From assembly GCA_027604705.1 (NCBI GenBank), contig JADHYV010000015.1, positions 62,001-126,000 on the forward strand: a DNA stretch of 64,000 nt, read 5' to 3'. A program made the translations under genes and the position numbers. The notes under the pieces are model-generated. The model ran no database searches, was not told the origin of the DNA, and was given only the letters and a program-made list of their open reading frames with translations. Positions 20,611-31,241 of this stretch are shown one piece after another (the stretch's first letter is position 1; every line of letters begins with the position of its first letter). This stretch comes from Allomyces arbusculus (Eukaryota; Blastocladiomycota; Blastocladiomycetes; Blastocladiales; Blastocladiaceae).

Positions 20611-22636
20611 GAGCACCCAACCTGCAGGCCACCAGCCCTTTTGAACCTGCTCCACGACTAGTTCACCGTCGCCCAGGGGACACAACAAAGAAAGCAGAGA
20701 GACCTTGGCCCACAGCAGCACGCGCATCGGCGATGGTGGCGGCCACAAACCGTTTCTGCGCGCCAACCCCTGTGTGCACAACAGCATTGTTGGGTGCATG
20801 AGCCGCCACTGACTGTGCTGATGGGGCGGAAAACGAGCAAAGGGAAAACAGCAAGAACAACATGGCCGGCATCAGTGGCCACCATCGGTTCGGCCCAAAG
20901 AGAAGGGGGAGGGGAGGGAGAAGAAGCCAGTGACAGCGACCACTGATTGGTAGGCTCCTGCACAACTGCGTCGTGCGTGCAGACAGTGGCCTGCCGTGCT
21001 GGACCTGGCATGGCACCAAGACAAGGCGTGCCGGCTGTGGCAACGCCACGGTTCAGCGGGCGTGATCGACCAGCGCGGAGGAAGGGACGGCCCATGTTGC
21101 CATGGCTGGACGTGGTGGGATGGTAAAGAACCGCGGTTGGGGAAGGCGAGCGCGCGCAACATTGCGCGTTGGTGATGGCAGGAAACATTTGGGTAAAAGT
21201 TAAAAAATCCGATGACAACCAACATGACAAAACATGACAGTGCAAGGCACAAGCAAGCTTGACAGTATTAGTGGCAAACATGCATTGTCTGGAGAGAAAG
21301 AAAGCCCAAAGCGCTTTGCCCTGTGGATCAAAGAATGGGGTGTCAGCAAACATGCCACAGATTGCTGCCACATTTCAGTTTGAAGCACAACCTGCTTTTG
21401 CTAGGAGCAACAAGAACACAAACTTGCTGCTGTGGCCATGAAGAAGCAGATGGGATTGTGCTACATGGGAGAGGGCATCATGACACAATCCAATGGTCAT
21501 ACAATCAAGTCAGAGATCACAAGAATGGCACCCACAAGGAAAACAGAAAATGGCGCATGCAGCAAACGTTGAAACAAAACGCAATCCTTCAGATATAGGG
21601 ACCAAGGCACATGGCACAAGCAAACATGGCAAACAGACACTGCAAGCACAGCAAATGGTGAACAATGTAACAGGAGACATCAGCCACAAGATGGGACCAA
21701 TGATATTGTAACCCGTTTTGAAGGAACATAAGAGATGTGCAAACACAACATGATTGGACAATCTGCACACAATTGAATAGAAGAGGGGCATCTTGGCAAT
21801 CAGGATGTGCATCATTAGTGGGCCATATTCAGGCACATGTGCATGTCAATCCACTGGGGTGGTGAAGGTGGTGAGAAGTGAGCATGTTGAATTGCTCAAC
21901 TGCATGTGTTAGTGTGTCAAGGATGGTGTCAAGTTTCTCAACCTGGTTGCTGCTGGCCAAGGATTCTTGTCTTGGACAAGTTGTTAGCATGCTTTTGCTC
22001 AATTTATGTGTATATGCTGAACCCACTCTTCTCTTCTATTTAATCAAAATGGCAGTGGACTCGGGCGATGTGATGGGCAGTGAAAATGAATAGGTAAGTA
22101 ACACAAGCAACTCAATTTGAAACACGCTGCATGTTCAGTTTGGTGCCATTGTTGCCATGCTTGTGGCAAAGTTCATGGGTCAAGTCAATGCTGATCAAGG
22201 CGTGTGTCTCAGTTGTGCACACACTCAGGCTTGAGGCGATGCTAACCACCTGCACAAGTTGGAGGTGCAACATGGTAAGGTAAATGGCCAGCTGTAGCTG
22301 GCGTGCAACATGGCAGGTGAGCATGAGAGTGGGCGTGTGCTGTGATTGGTTAATTGCACACTTTTTGCTTGGCGTTTGTTGTGACCCCTATCCCCATCTC
22401 CATCCCCATCGTTTCAGGATATGCCCTCATATTTCTTGTGTGTTGAGGGGCAGGGTACACCTGTCCGGACCACATTGTGCGATCTCATCTCATATGTTGA
22501 TGCATTGGTCTTGGCGCAACCTCACCATGCCAGCATCACGACCAAACCGTCCATTGTGACAAAGGAAGAACCCAGCGGCTGTATCGTGTATACTCCACTG
22601 AAAACCGATCCACAAACAAATTAAAAAAACACATCC

Positions 22637-25600
22637 TCACGACACGGCAAACCGCCACGCGCGACCCATTTCCCAAATATCCTCAGCGTCCGCCCTTCCT
22701 CCTGCAGCGCCAACAGCCCCATCCCCAGCCCACAAATGCTCCACCTCCTGCCGCCACCGCGCGCGGTGCGGCGCGTCGCCGCGCGACACTGGCCGCTCCT
22801 CTTTCCCATCCACTGGTGGCGGGGGCGGAACCGGCACCGCCGTCCCGGCGACCCGTACCCCCGTCGCCGCATCAAACTCGAGCGCCGGGAACTCCCACGC
22901 GGGCAACTGGTCCCGGACCGCCCCCCTCAATGCCGCCAAGTCCGGGTGCGCGGCCAGTTGCGCGCGCACGACCAGGAGCAACACGGCGACCGCGGCGAGG
23001 CGCACGAAAATGGCGGAGAAGGGGTGCCCCGCAAATTGCTCGAGTTTGGCATGGATGTGCAGGCCCGTCAGGGATGCGCCGGGCGGACGGATTCGACGCT
23101 GGAACGCCGCACGCGCTTCGTCCATGGCCTCGCGCGCTTTCGCGCGCCACGGGTCGATGCCGGTGAGCGGTGGTGACGGCGGCGGGGTGATGGCCTTGAC
23201 TTTGAACGGCGGTGGCGGTGGGGACGCGGACCGCACGACGGCAGAAGCGTCGACGCCGCCAAAGACGTACGGCGCTGGCCGGTGTCGAAGCGTCGGTGGG
23301 TCGACCTTGGGCGCAACTGGTGCGGGGCGTGGGACGACGTGCATTGGCGGCGGCAGTGCGACCACGGCGGTTTCCGCATCCGCTCCGGTTGGCTCGACCG
23401 CATTTGCGAGCAGCAGCGCCGCGCCTGCGGGCCACCGCACGAGCTGCGCGACATCGAGCGCGGTCATCCGGCACTTGTCGCGCGCGTGTCGGTCGACTTG
23501 CGCGACGTGCACGAGCCACGCGACGAGCCGCGGCATGCGCAGACGCGCCGCAAGGTGCAGGAGCGATTGGCCCGTGATGGGGTGCCGAGTGGCTCCGAGT
23601 TGGGCGGTCAACTCGACCGGGATCGTGGCGCGACTGCTACCGCCGCGAGTCTGGGAAATTGCAACGAGCACGGCCATGGCGCGCATCATGCGGTCCTCGA
23701 GCGGCTCGGACGAGACGAGGCCGAGTCGCTGCGCGAGGTTGGCCATGTCGATCCGAGGCGACGAAGCGGTGTGCATCGTGCCCGACGAGGACGAGGTGCC
23801 GGCGGCGGCACTGGCCGTGACGTTGGGTGCAAACGACGAGTAGGTCGCGACGATTCGCGACGCGATCGAGTGCGGGTTGTCGACGTTCCCGTTGAGGTTG
23901 AGCCCGATTAGGGTCAGCGCGAGCTCGAGCAGGGCACGGTCGGATTCTACAATCTAGGGGCGTCAGCGGTTGTTCGCTGTATTCGAGCAGCCGGCCCAAA
24001 AAAAAAAAATGAGACGAACCGTCGCGGTACGTGAACGTGACCGTCTCCTGGCCCGTCGAGAGCCCGAGATCGTGCACCTGCTTGATGGTCACGGGCACGG
24101 TCCCCGGCTGCGCGGCCGGCGGCAAGACGCACACGAGCGTGTTGGGCGACCAGTACGTAGTCGACGTCGCGAGCGCGTCGCCAAACTGGACCGTCAGCGA
24201 CTCTATTGATCCAGAAGGTGTTAGTCTTTCTTCGCGCACGACAGAACGTGAACACGTGCAAACGCACCATTGAACCCGGACCCGAGCACAGTCACCTCAA
24301 TCCCGCCATGCACCGGGCCCTCGGCCGGAATCACTCGATCAATCTTGGGCAACTGCGCGACGAGCGGCGTGCCCGCGACCCCCTTGCCCAAACTCAGCAT
24401 GTGAGTCGCCGGTCCCGGCGACTTGACCGCGGCCGGCGCCGGCTGGCGCTGCTGCTGCTGTTGTTGTTGTTGCTGCTGCTGCGCGGCCGCGAGCTGGAGC
24501 AGCGTCGCCGCATCCATTCCACTGCCATTCGGCGCAAAAATTCTCGCCCCACCCAACAACCCCGCAATCAAATCGTTCCCCAGCGGCTGTTGCGCCGCCG
24601 GGGCGGAAACCGCGGGCATCGTAGTCACTGGCGGCTGTGGCGGGGGCGGGGACGTCGCAGGTCCCGCATTCGGCGCGAGCGAGTGCACCGCGAGCGTCGG
24701 CGGCGTCCCGAACGAGAACACCTGCGCGGGCGGCGACGCGACGGCCGCGGCGGCCATCGACGTGGGCGTCATCGGCACGTCCTGGACCATCGGCGACGGG
24801 TGCGCGCTCTCGGTCCGCGGCCGCTTGCGCACCGGGTCGTCCCCCAACGCCGGTGGCGGAGGTGGAGAAGCCGACGCGTTCAGGTGCTGCAAAATCGACG
24901 CGTCGAACAGCGGCATCGCGTTCATGCCGAGCCCGAGGTGCGCGAGCGGGTCCGCCATACCGGCCGGCGAAGCGGCGGTGGTCGATGGAGCGTTTCCCGC
25001 GACGTCCAGGAAGGAACTCATCCCGAGCGGGTTCACGGCAGCGGGCGCGGAAGTGGTCGGAGGCTGCGTCGTGGTCGCGCCGAGGTACATGGCGTTGCCG
25101 AGCAGGGACGCTTCGATCATGACCGAATCATCAACTTGGTCGCGGTCGCGTTTGAGCGACGTTGGTGCCGTTGGAGCCGCGAGTGGCGGCGGCATCAACG
25201 GCATCGTCCCGGCCGTCGTCGTCGGCGGCATCCCCGGCGCACCGAGCGGCATGACCCCCGCCGCGGCGGCGGCCGCAGCCGCAGCCGCCGCAAAATTGAA
25301 GAAGTTCATTTGCGCAAGCTGCGGGTTCTGCAACTGAGCAAGGAACATTTCCGCCATCCCGGACCCACCACTCGCGGCGGCCGCATGCTGGTGCAGCAAC
25401 TGGTGGTGGAACTGCTGCTGCTGCTGCATTTCCTGGCGCCGCGCGAGTTCCTGCTGCCGCTTCGCCTTGTTCACCGACTTGTGGTCGTCAGTGATATTGA
25501 TGGGCGGCGTCTGCGCACACGCGAGCCGAGCGCCGTTGGTGTCGCGGATCTCAAACTTTACAATGAACCCGACTTTTTCCTTGTGGTGCCGGCAGTAGCA

Positions 25601-26692
25601 CGGGATCCGGATCGGGAGCGCCACGTCGCCGGTGGACACGTCCAGGTCGGGCGGCGCGTTGACGAGTAGGATCTTGCGCTCCGACATCATCAGGTCCGCC
25701 GAAGGGGTGGGCGAGTCGTCGGTGAGCGGCGGGACCGATGGGGTCGCCGCGAGCCCGCGCGGACTGCCGCCGACGGATGGCGGCGGGCTGGGCGGGGCAG
25801 TGGGTCCTGTGGGGGGTGCAGCCGCGGGCGTCGTCTTTTTGCGTTGCATGCGCTTGGTCTGCAGGACACCATGGGCGAGTGAGGAGTGAGTAAGTGCTCG
25901 CCCCACCACGGGCCCATGAAACCAGGCAGTGACGAAACATGTGCCACCTCCTCCTCCGCGGAAAAAAAGGAGCACGACGCTCGCACATACCTCGCGCTTG
26001 ACACACCCAGCGCACGCCGTAACGACCGCAGTTGGGTCAGACCCACGGACAACTGTGCCATGCAGCACGACCACTGCCTCCGGGTCGACCGTCGCGTCCA
26101 TTGCATCCGTATCGTCGTCGGGCTTATTCGCGACGCGCAACCACCGGTCCGACGCAATCAGGGCGTCGGGCACGCGCAGTGTGCGAAACCGCGTCACGAG
26201 CGCGTCCGAGTCGCGGTGCACGAGCTGTATGACCAACTTGATTTGCGTCTCCACGCGTGACTTGGCGCCGTGCGCGGCGACGCCGAGAATGCGCAAGCGG
26301 TACGGGAGGCTCGGGTCGTCGCCGAGTATCGCGGCGGCCGGCGTGGTGGACGACGACATGGAGACGTCGTCCCCGTCACCGCCGCCGCAGGCACCGGGTT
26401 CGGGTGACGCTGTGGGGGACGCGGCGGGTGGAGGGGTCGCGGCGTCGGCCGCGGGGGAGGTCGGGGACGTGGGCGTCGTCGGGACGGTCGCTGCCGGTGC
26501 TGATGCCGCGGCGGGCCGTTTCGGTTGCAGCGTGAACCCGGCGCTCACGCCCGTTGTCACGGCGGCCGCCGCGGCCGCAGCCATGGCGGTCGGGCCCATA
26601 CGCAGCGGCGCAGCAGCAGCCACAGACATGGGTGCGGACGACGTGGACGGCACGGAGCCGGGCGTGCGCGTCAGCAGAAAGGCCTCGTTCAT
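22637..26692 (-). CDS. spt23: Mga2/Spt23-like membrane-anchored transcription factor (IPT/TIG, ankyrin, C-terminal TM)
   Basis: Four exons, 25991-26692, 24268-25858, 24020-24202 and 22637-23946, give about 1,261 aa; introns are 132, 65 and 73 nt. In order: a conserved N-terminal region (LPYRLRILGVAAHGAKSRVE, residues about 120-235); a basic start of exon 2; a conserved CYCRHHKEKVGF core at 321; TPPINITDDHKS; a long Gln/Ala/Pro linker with a poly-Gln tract; an IPT/TIG fold (about 738-830); an ankyrin pair (about 947-1007); and one hydrophobic helix (about 1135-1156, VRLAAVAVLLLVVRAQL) before a ~105-residue tail. This matches yeast Mga2/Spt23, which sit in the ER membrane, sense lipid saturation, and are processed by the proteasome to release a factor that induces the OLE1 desaturase. 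The first ATG of the frame is at 26692; the open frame upstream of it has no ATG. ER anchoring here is inferred from the helix. Confidence 0.88.
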
Positions 26693-27568
26693 CGGGCGAT
26701 AGGGAGGAATGTGCCCAGGTGCGATCGACGGCTGGTAAGAGAGCGCGAGCGCAATCGTGGGCGAGCGCGGGGAGAAGGTTGCGGGCACGGCGCAGGGTTC
26801 AAACACGACAGACAGCCGGCGGAATGGCCGTGTGGGTGAGGCTCGCTTTCACTTTGCGCTGGAACGAGGCCGACCGCGCGCAATCCCGCAGGGACCGACG
26901 ATGGCGTGCGACACCGTGCTGGCAGAGCGGGAAACGTTGCCGTGCCACGCTGGCAGCCGTCTGGATCGTCGAGTGCGCGGTGGACTTGGTTCCCGTGGAC
27001 GGTGCTCGTGCGGTAATTCACTGGCGTTTGCGACCACCGCCGGCGGCCTGGATCGCAGTGGAGTGTTGTCGTGCGAGACTCGATTGCCGTAAGTGCGGGT
27101 GTGGTGGTGTGCGGCGGTCGAGGCCAGCAGCGATGCCGAAGGTAACGTGGGAGGAGTTGGATGTTGGCCGTGGTGTTTCTGTGGGCCCCAGTTGGCAGCG
27201 GCTTGGTGCTTTGGGGCGCACCAGCGACCGCGCCAACATCATCGCGACGATTTGACTGATTTTGTTCAACATGATACGGCCATCTCCCTCCTCTTCCTCC
27301 TCCTTCGCAAATCACGCCCGGCATCGAGCGCACGGGACCAGCGGACGCGGACGTGCACGACCACATGCACCGCGCGGTTAAGCCTACCCGCGACAGACCT
27401 GGCGCGACGAACACGACCTTGCAAAACAGATCTCAACTTGTCGAGCCAGCCAGCCAGCAGTCCGATGCAATCGTCCCCCACCCAGTCGTCGATTCGTAGG
27501 CAGCGTATCCGGCGCCGTACGGTGCCCATGGGACGCGGCACGTGCGACAGGCTCGCGCGCACCGCTTC
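26693..27568. other. Intergenic, upstream of the Mga2/Spt23-like gene
   Basis: About 880 bases between two minus-strand genes. It contains the probable promoter of the Mga2/Spt23-like gene and the 3' UTR of the syntaxin gene. A TCCTCCTC tract lies near 27280-27305. No gene recognised. Confidence 0.5.
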
Positions 27569-28676
27569 TTACACGAGCACGAGGAAAATGAGCACGACCA
27601 GCACCACCGACAGCACGACAATGCACCACGTCGCCTTGGTATCTGGTGGACAAGGTCGGCGCCGGTGAATTTGCGGCACTCTTGCGCTATCGAATGCAGA
27701 GCAGCCGTACCATTGTTGGCACGTAAAATGCCCTCCATGCGCCGCATCGCGCCCTTGAGCTTGCTAGACGTCTGGTCGGTTTCCTCTTCCATGACGTGCA
27801 GCAGGCTAATACGAGGCGGAACGGTCAGTCGAAAACCAGTGGAGAGGGTCACGTAAGATTGCTGCGTACCCGACTTGATCGTCAATCTCGTCGCCCATGG
27901 TAATTGCCACCTCCTTGAGCGTCGAGACCGTGTTGAGGACGGCGTCGAGCTGCTGGTCCTGTTGCTGCATCATGACCTGGAGAGTGCACGGCAAGTCAGC
28001 CCGGCGCGCCGTGCCGACGACGTGCGAGCAATGGAATGTACCAGTTGCCGTCCCGTCTCGTCGGCAATAAATTGATCGTTGCCCTTGTTCCCAGGCGTCT
28101 TGGACGGTCCTGCTGCTGCCGTTGCGCCCACCTTGGCCGACCTGGCGCTTGATCCCAACAGCGCCTACACACAAGCCATGCGCGTCAGCCTGGTCCACCG
28201 TTCACGCAAGCGCAACCGATCAACGAGACGCACCGAGCGCTGCTCCACCTGCAACTTGGTCTGATGCGCCGCCATCCGGTCTTGCAATTCCTACCCACCA
28301 CAATCATCCCGTCAGCATCCTCTCTCGCTACATTCCGTGTTGCTCACACAACGCACACCTTGACCGCCCCCCTTGCATTCGCAACAAACGCCCTGCGCGC
28401 CGCCACCTCGCTCTTATCGATCCCAAACCGGGCCGGATTCGACTCGACGACTGCCACCGACTCAGCCAGGTCCTGCACGTCCGCGTCGGTCGCAATCAGC
28501 AACGCGCGCAGATCACGCACGGCGCTGGGCGCGTCGAGCGAGGAAGCGAGCGTTCGTGCGCGGTCGAGCGACTGCACGACCGAACTAGGAGAACGGTGGG
28601 GTCAGGCACGCGGACGGCGACGGTCTGGCGAGATCGACGGCGGCACGCACGCCTTGACTTCGTAGAATGGATCCAT
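27569..28676 (-). CDS. tlg1: Syntaxin 6 / Tlg1 family Qc-SNARE
   Basis: Seven short exons, 28651-28676, 28359-28584, 28234-28290, 28042-28164, 27870-27976, 27711-27805 and 27569-27642, give 235 aa (human syntaxin 6 has 255). Six introns of 64-69 nt. The 26-nt first exon encodes MDPFYEVKA, matching the syntaxin 6 start (EDPFFVVKG). The N-terminal helical domain contains VESNPARFGIDKSEVAARRAF, like [22 protein letters not shown]. The SNARE motif (about 148-208) starts QQQDQQLDAVLNTVSTLKEV with the central Gln at about 178. A C-terminal membrane anchor (TWCIVVLSVVLVVLIFLVLV) ends the protein. Syntaxin 6/Tlg1 drives fusion of endosome-derived vesicles with the trans-Golgi network. The many introns make this gene easy to miss. 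Confidence 0.92.
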
Positions 28677-29603
28677 GGTGGTCTAGTGTTGGATCGGCGA
28701 GGAAGGGGTGATGGGCAGGTTGTCGGCTGGAAATTGGGCTTGGTTCGTGTCGGCGTCGCGTAGCGCTGGAGTTCACGAGCAGCGAATTGGATCGGCTTGG
28801 AAACGGATGAAAAGAGAGATGCCGCGAAATGCAGCCAGTGGAGATCGAGTGCGAGGAGTTGGTGGGGATGTAGTCGTGCTTGGGGTCGACGTCGGCCGGT
28901 TCCAAATTCACGTCGACTTGAACGTGGACAAGTGGAGGGGGGTTAGCAGCACGTGCCATTGAGCCAAACGATAAAACGACGATTACATCCGACACGTCTC
29001 GCACCGCCCGGGAGACTCGCTTACTCACATCTCTGCTCAACCTGCCCGCCGAGCCCGCGGCATCCAAGCCAAACGATTTCGACAACCACTCGACCACCGA
29101 TCAGGTTGTCAGAAGCAACAAAAGCGTGCGAGTATTTGCGACGCGGGCGTTCCCACCGCTCGAACGCTCACCCACCCTCACCCCGCGCCGACGTGGTCGT
29201 GCACGCGCTCTGAGCCGAACCGGGCGGCGGCGTGCACTCCTGCAGGGCTGTTCAGGTTATGTGGATGACGTGAGCCTGGAAAATCGGGTGCCTTGATGAG
29301 AAGGGGCGCGGCGCACGCCTTGAGTTCACATGTAGCAATCCCCGCCGCGGTGCGCACAGACTTCGACGTAAATCACAAAAAAACAAGCGATGCAGCTCCC
29401 AAAGGAGCAGGCCGATATGGGTATTTGTACACGATAAACACCCAGAAAACTGGCGCTCAATCCAAACCAAAGAACCAATTGGCCGCGGGTCTATCCCCAG
29501 ATACGGCCTCAGCATGCCCCAGATCGACCTCAATCAACGCTGCACCTGCGCCGTTTCCGGGCGGAACTGCGACGCGTTCTAATTCCAATCACGCCCGCAA
29601 CAG
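28677..29603. other. Intergenic with a possible unresolved minus-strand exon
   Basis: About 930 bases. On the minus strand between roughly 28,770 and 29,110 the text looks partly coding: VEWLSKSFGLDAAGSAGRLS upstream of a strong donor-like GTGAGTAAG at about 29,028, and NLEPADVDPKHDYIPTNS after an AG near 28,915. I could not join these into a convincing gene or assign a family. The remainder toward 29,603 shows nothing. Confidence 0.35.
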
Positions 29604-30575
29604 TCAGTACTCGCGGTCATGACCACTCCCCATTTCCACACGTTGATGCGCAACGCGTACCTCATGGAAAAACTCGTCGAGTGTCTCAGCCTTATCCTGG
29701 ACCACATCCAACAGCTTCTGCAAGTCCGTCGAGACCTTGTTGTGGTACCCGTCCACCATATCCTGGTACATGAGCATCGCCAAATCGACTTCGGTCTCCG
29801 TGATTCCCGGCAACGTGTGCAAGATCTGGCGCATCGCGCTCGGTTTGATTTCCATGTAGACAAACTCGACGCCGTACTGGCGCGTGAGCAGCCGCGCCAT
29901 GGCCTCGCCCGTGAGCAGCTGCGGGCCCGTCAAGTCGTACGTCGCAAACGCATGCGGCTTGCGCTGCGTGAGCACGGCACGGACGGCCTGGCCCACGTCC
30001 TTGAGATTGATGGGCGCGACCGTGGCCCCGGGAGGCGCGCCGAGCGGCAACGCAATCGCCGCCTGCGACCGGACCACTTCGGCGAGGTAGACGAGGTTCT
30101 GCTGCACGTAGCCGACGCGCAGCACGACAAAATCCTTGTCCCCGGGCCGCGGGTCCTGGCCCTTGGGCGGACGCGGGAACATTTCCGAGACCTTGGCCTC
30201 GACCGCGTCCAAGGTCGCATAGGGCTCGGGTGCGTCGTACCCGCGGTCGGCTCGGTAGACCGACAGGACAACGACGCGGCGCAGGTTCTCGGCTTTCGAG
30301 AGCGCGTTCACCCAGGTGAGGGCGTCGTCGCGAGCGCGCTGCGTGGGCGCAATGACGAGCACCGCGTCGTAGACGCCGCGCAGGAGATTGTCCAGATCGT
30401 CTTGCGTCGGCGGCGAGTGCGCGAGCTCGGCGAATTCGGCACCCGCACGGATGAGGTCCTCGACTGATTCCTTGCGGCGCGCCGCGACGCGCACCTTGAA
30501 CCCGGGATCGGCGACGAGCGCGCGCGCGGCATACCCGCCCGTGTAGGTGTCGGCGTGGATGACGAGCGTGTTCAT
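29604..30575 (-). CDS. NmrA-like NAD(P)-binding Rossmann protein
   Basis: Single exon, 323 aa, ATG at 30575 (CACC-ATG context). The N-terminus MNTLVIHADTYTGGYAARAL is a first beta strand and a degenerate dinucleotide loop; the usual first Gly of the NmrA GATGxxG motif is His/Ala here. It continues with VRVAARRKESVEDL, DAVLVIAPTQRARDDALTWV (NmrA-type second half of the fold), RVVVLSVYRA and a C-terminal region with TYDLTGPQLLTGEAMARLL, a typical NmrA/SDR-like substrate-side segment. Members range from regulatory NAD(P)-sensing proteins to reductases; the specific role cannot be told. The open frame runs 45 codons upstream without another ATG. Confidence 0.8.
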   Translation of the reverse strand: MNTLVIHADTYTGGYAARALVADPGFKVRVAARRKESVEDLIRAGAEFAELAHSPPTQDDLDNLLRGVYDAVLVIAPTQRARDDALTWVNALSKAENLRRVVVLSVYRADRGYDAPEPYATLDAVEAKVSEMFPRPPKGQDPRPGDKDFVVLRVGYVQQNLVYLAEVVRSQAAIALPLGAPPGATVAPINLKDVGQAVRAVLTQRKPHAFATYDLTGPQLLTGEAMARLLTRQYGVEFVYMEIKPSAMRQILHTLPGITETEVDLAMLMYQDMVDGYHNKVSTDLQKLLDVVQDKAETLDEFFHEVRVAHQRVEMGSGHDREY

Positions 30576-31241
30576 GGTGGTCGAGCTGGTGATGGAGGTC
30601 GAGAGCAGACATGCAGGCAGGCGGACGCGCGCCGGTTTTGATGGTCGCAGTGGGTCCACGACGTGACGGAGAGCACCATCCCGGCTGCATGTTGCCGCAG
30701 GGAGAACCACGCTTGAGGATCGACGCGTGCGCTGGAGCTATGGCGAGCACGCACGGAACATTTGAGCCTGCGCGGAATGGGAGCTATGGCCAACGCTAGC
30801 TGTGCGGAACGCGTCTCGAGCAGACTGAGCTGCGGGGCATCGGTTTCGCTCACATGTCGCAGAGAAGCAACTGCAGGCTGCGTCGGCTCGCCGCCAGCGT
30901 GCACGGTGCGCTCCGCGACCGACAAGTCCAAGTGGCGACAGCGACGACAAGTGACAACGACTGGAAGAGCTGCGTGTGACGTGGACAGACCGATTGGGGG
31001 CAAATGACAGGCGAATAACAAAATAGACCTGGTCATGAAATGGAATGAATGTGCACGTTGCGCCTGTTTTCGCGCGCTTCTCGTCGTTCTCTTGGCGCCA
31101 ACCTACCAAACCGTCGCCACTGTCGGGTCACTCCTGTCGGGTCACCACCGCCGCCGCCACCACCATCGCATCGCATCGTTTGCCGTGGCCGCGCGCCCCG
31201 CCCCGCTCGACCTGCACGACGCGCTCGACGCGTCCCGCACC
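30576..31241. other. Divergent intergenic region
   Basis: About 670 bases between divergent starts. An in-frame ATG at 31035 would extend the TMCO4-like protein by 69 residues that include a hydrophobic CFRALLVVLLAPT segment, so part of this region may be coding. Otherwise promoter DNA for both genes; no clear motif. Confidence 0.45.

Larger units (their letters stand above)
18407..22636. other. Gene-free, CpG-poor block with repeat remnants
   Basis: 4.2 kb with no supported gene. Base use differs from the flanks. Most of 18,690-19,590 and 21,190-22,620 is rich in TG and CA and has very few CG dinucleotides, whereas all neighbouring genes are dense in CG. The middle (about 19,600-21,190) is richer in CG and carries two diverged direct-repeat copies and a tRNA-like segment. 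Open frames here (for example minus-strand 18,901-19,479) give Cys/Ser/Leu-rich text with no family I recognise. Most likely decayed repeats or transposon-derived DNA. Confidence 0.6.

Noticed and set aside
26693-26806. Upstream extension of the Mga2/Spt23-like protein to 26806
   Set aside because: The frame opens at a GTG there; the first ATG is at 26692. The extension is possible only with a non-AUG start, for which there is no support.
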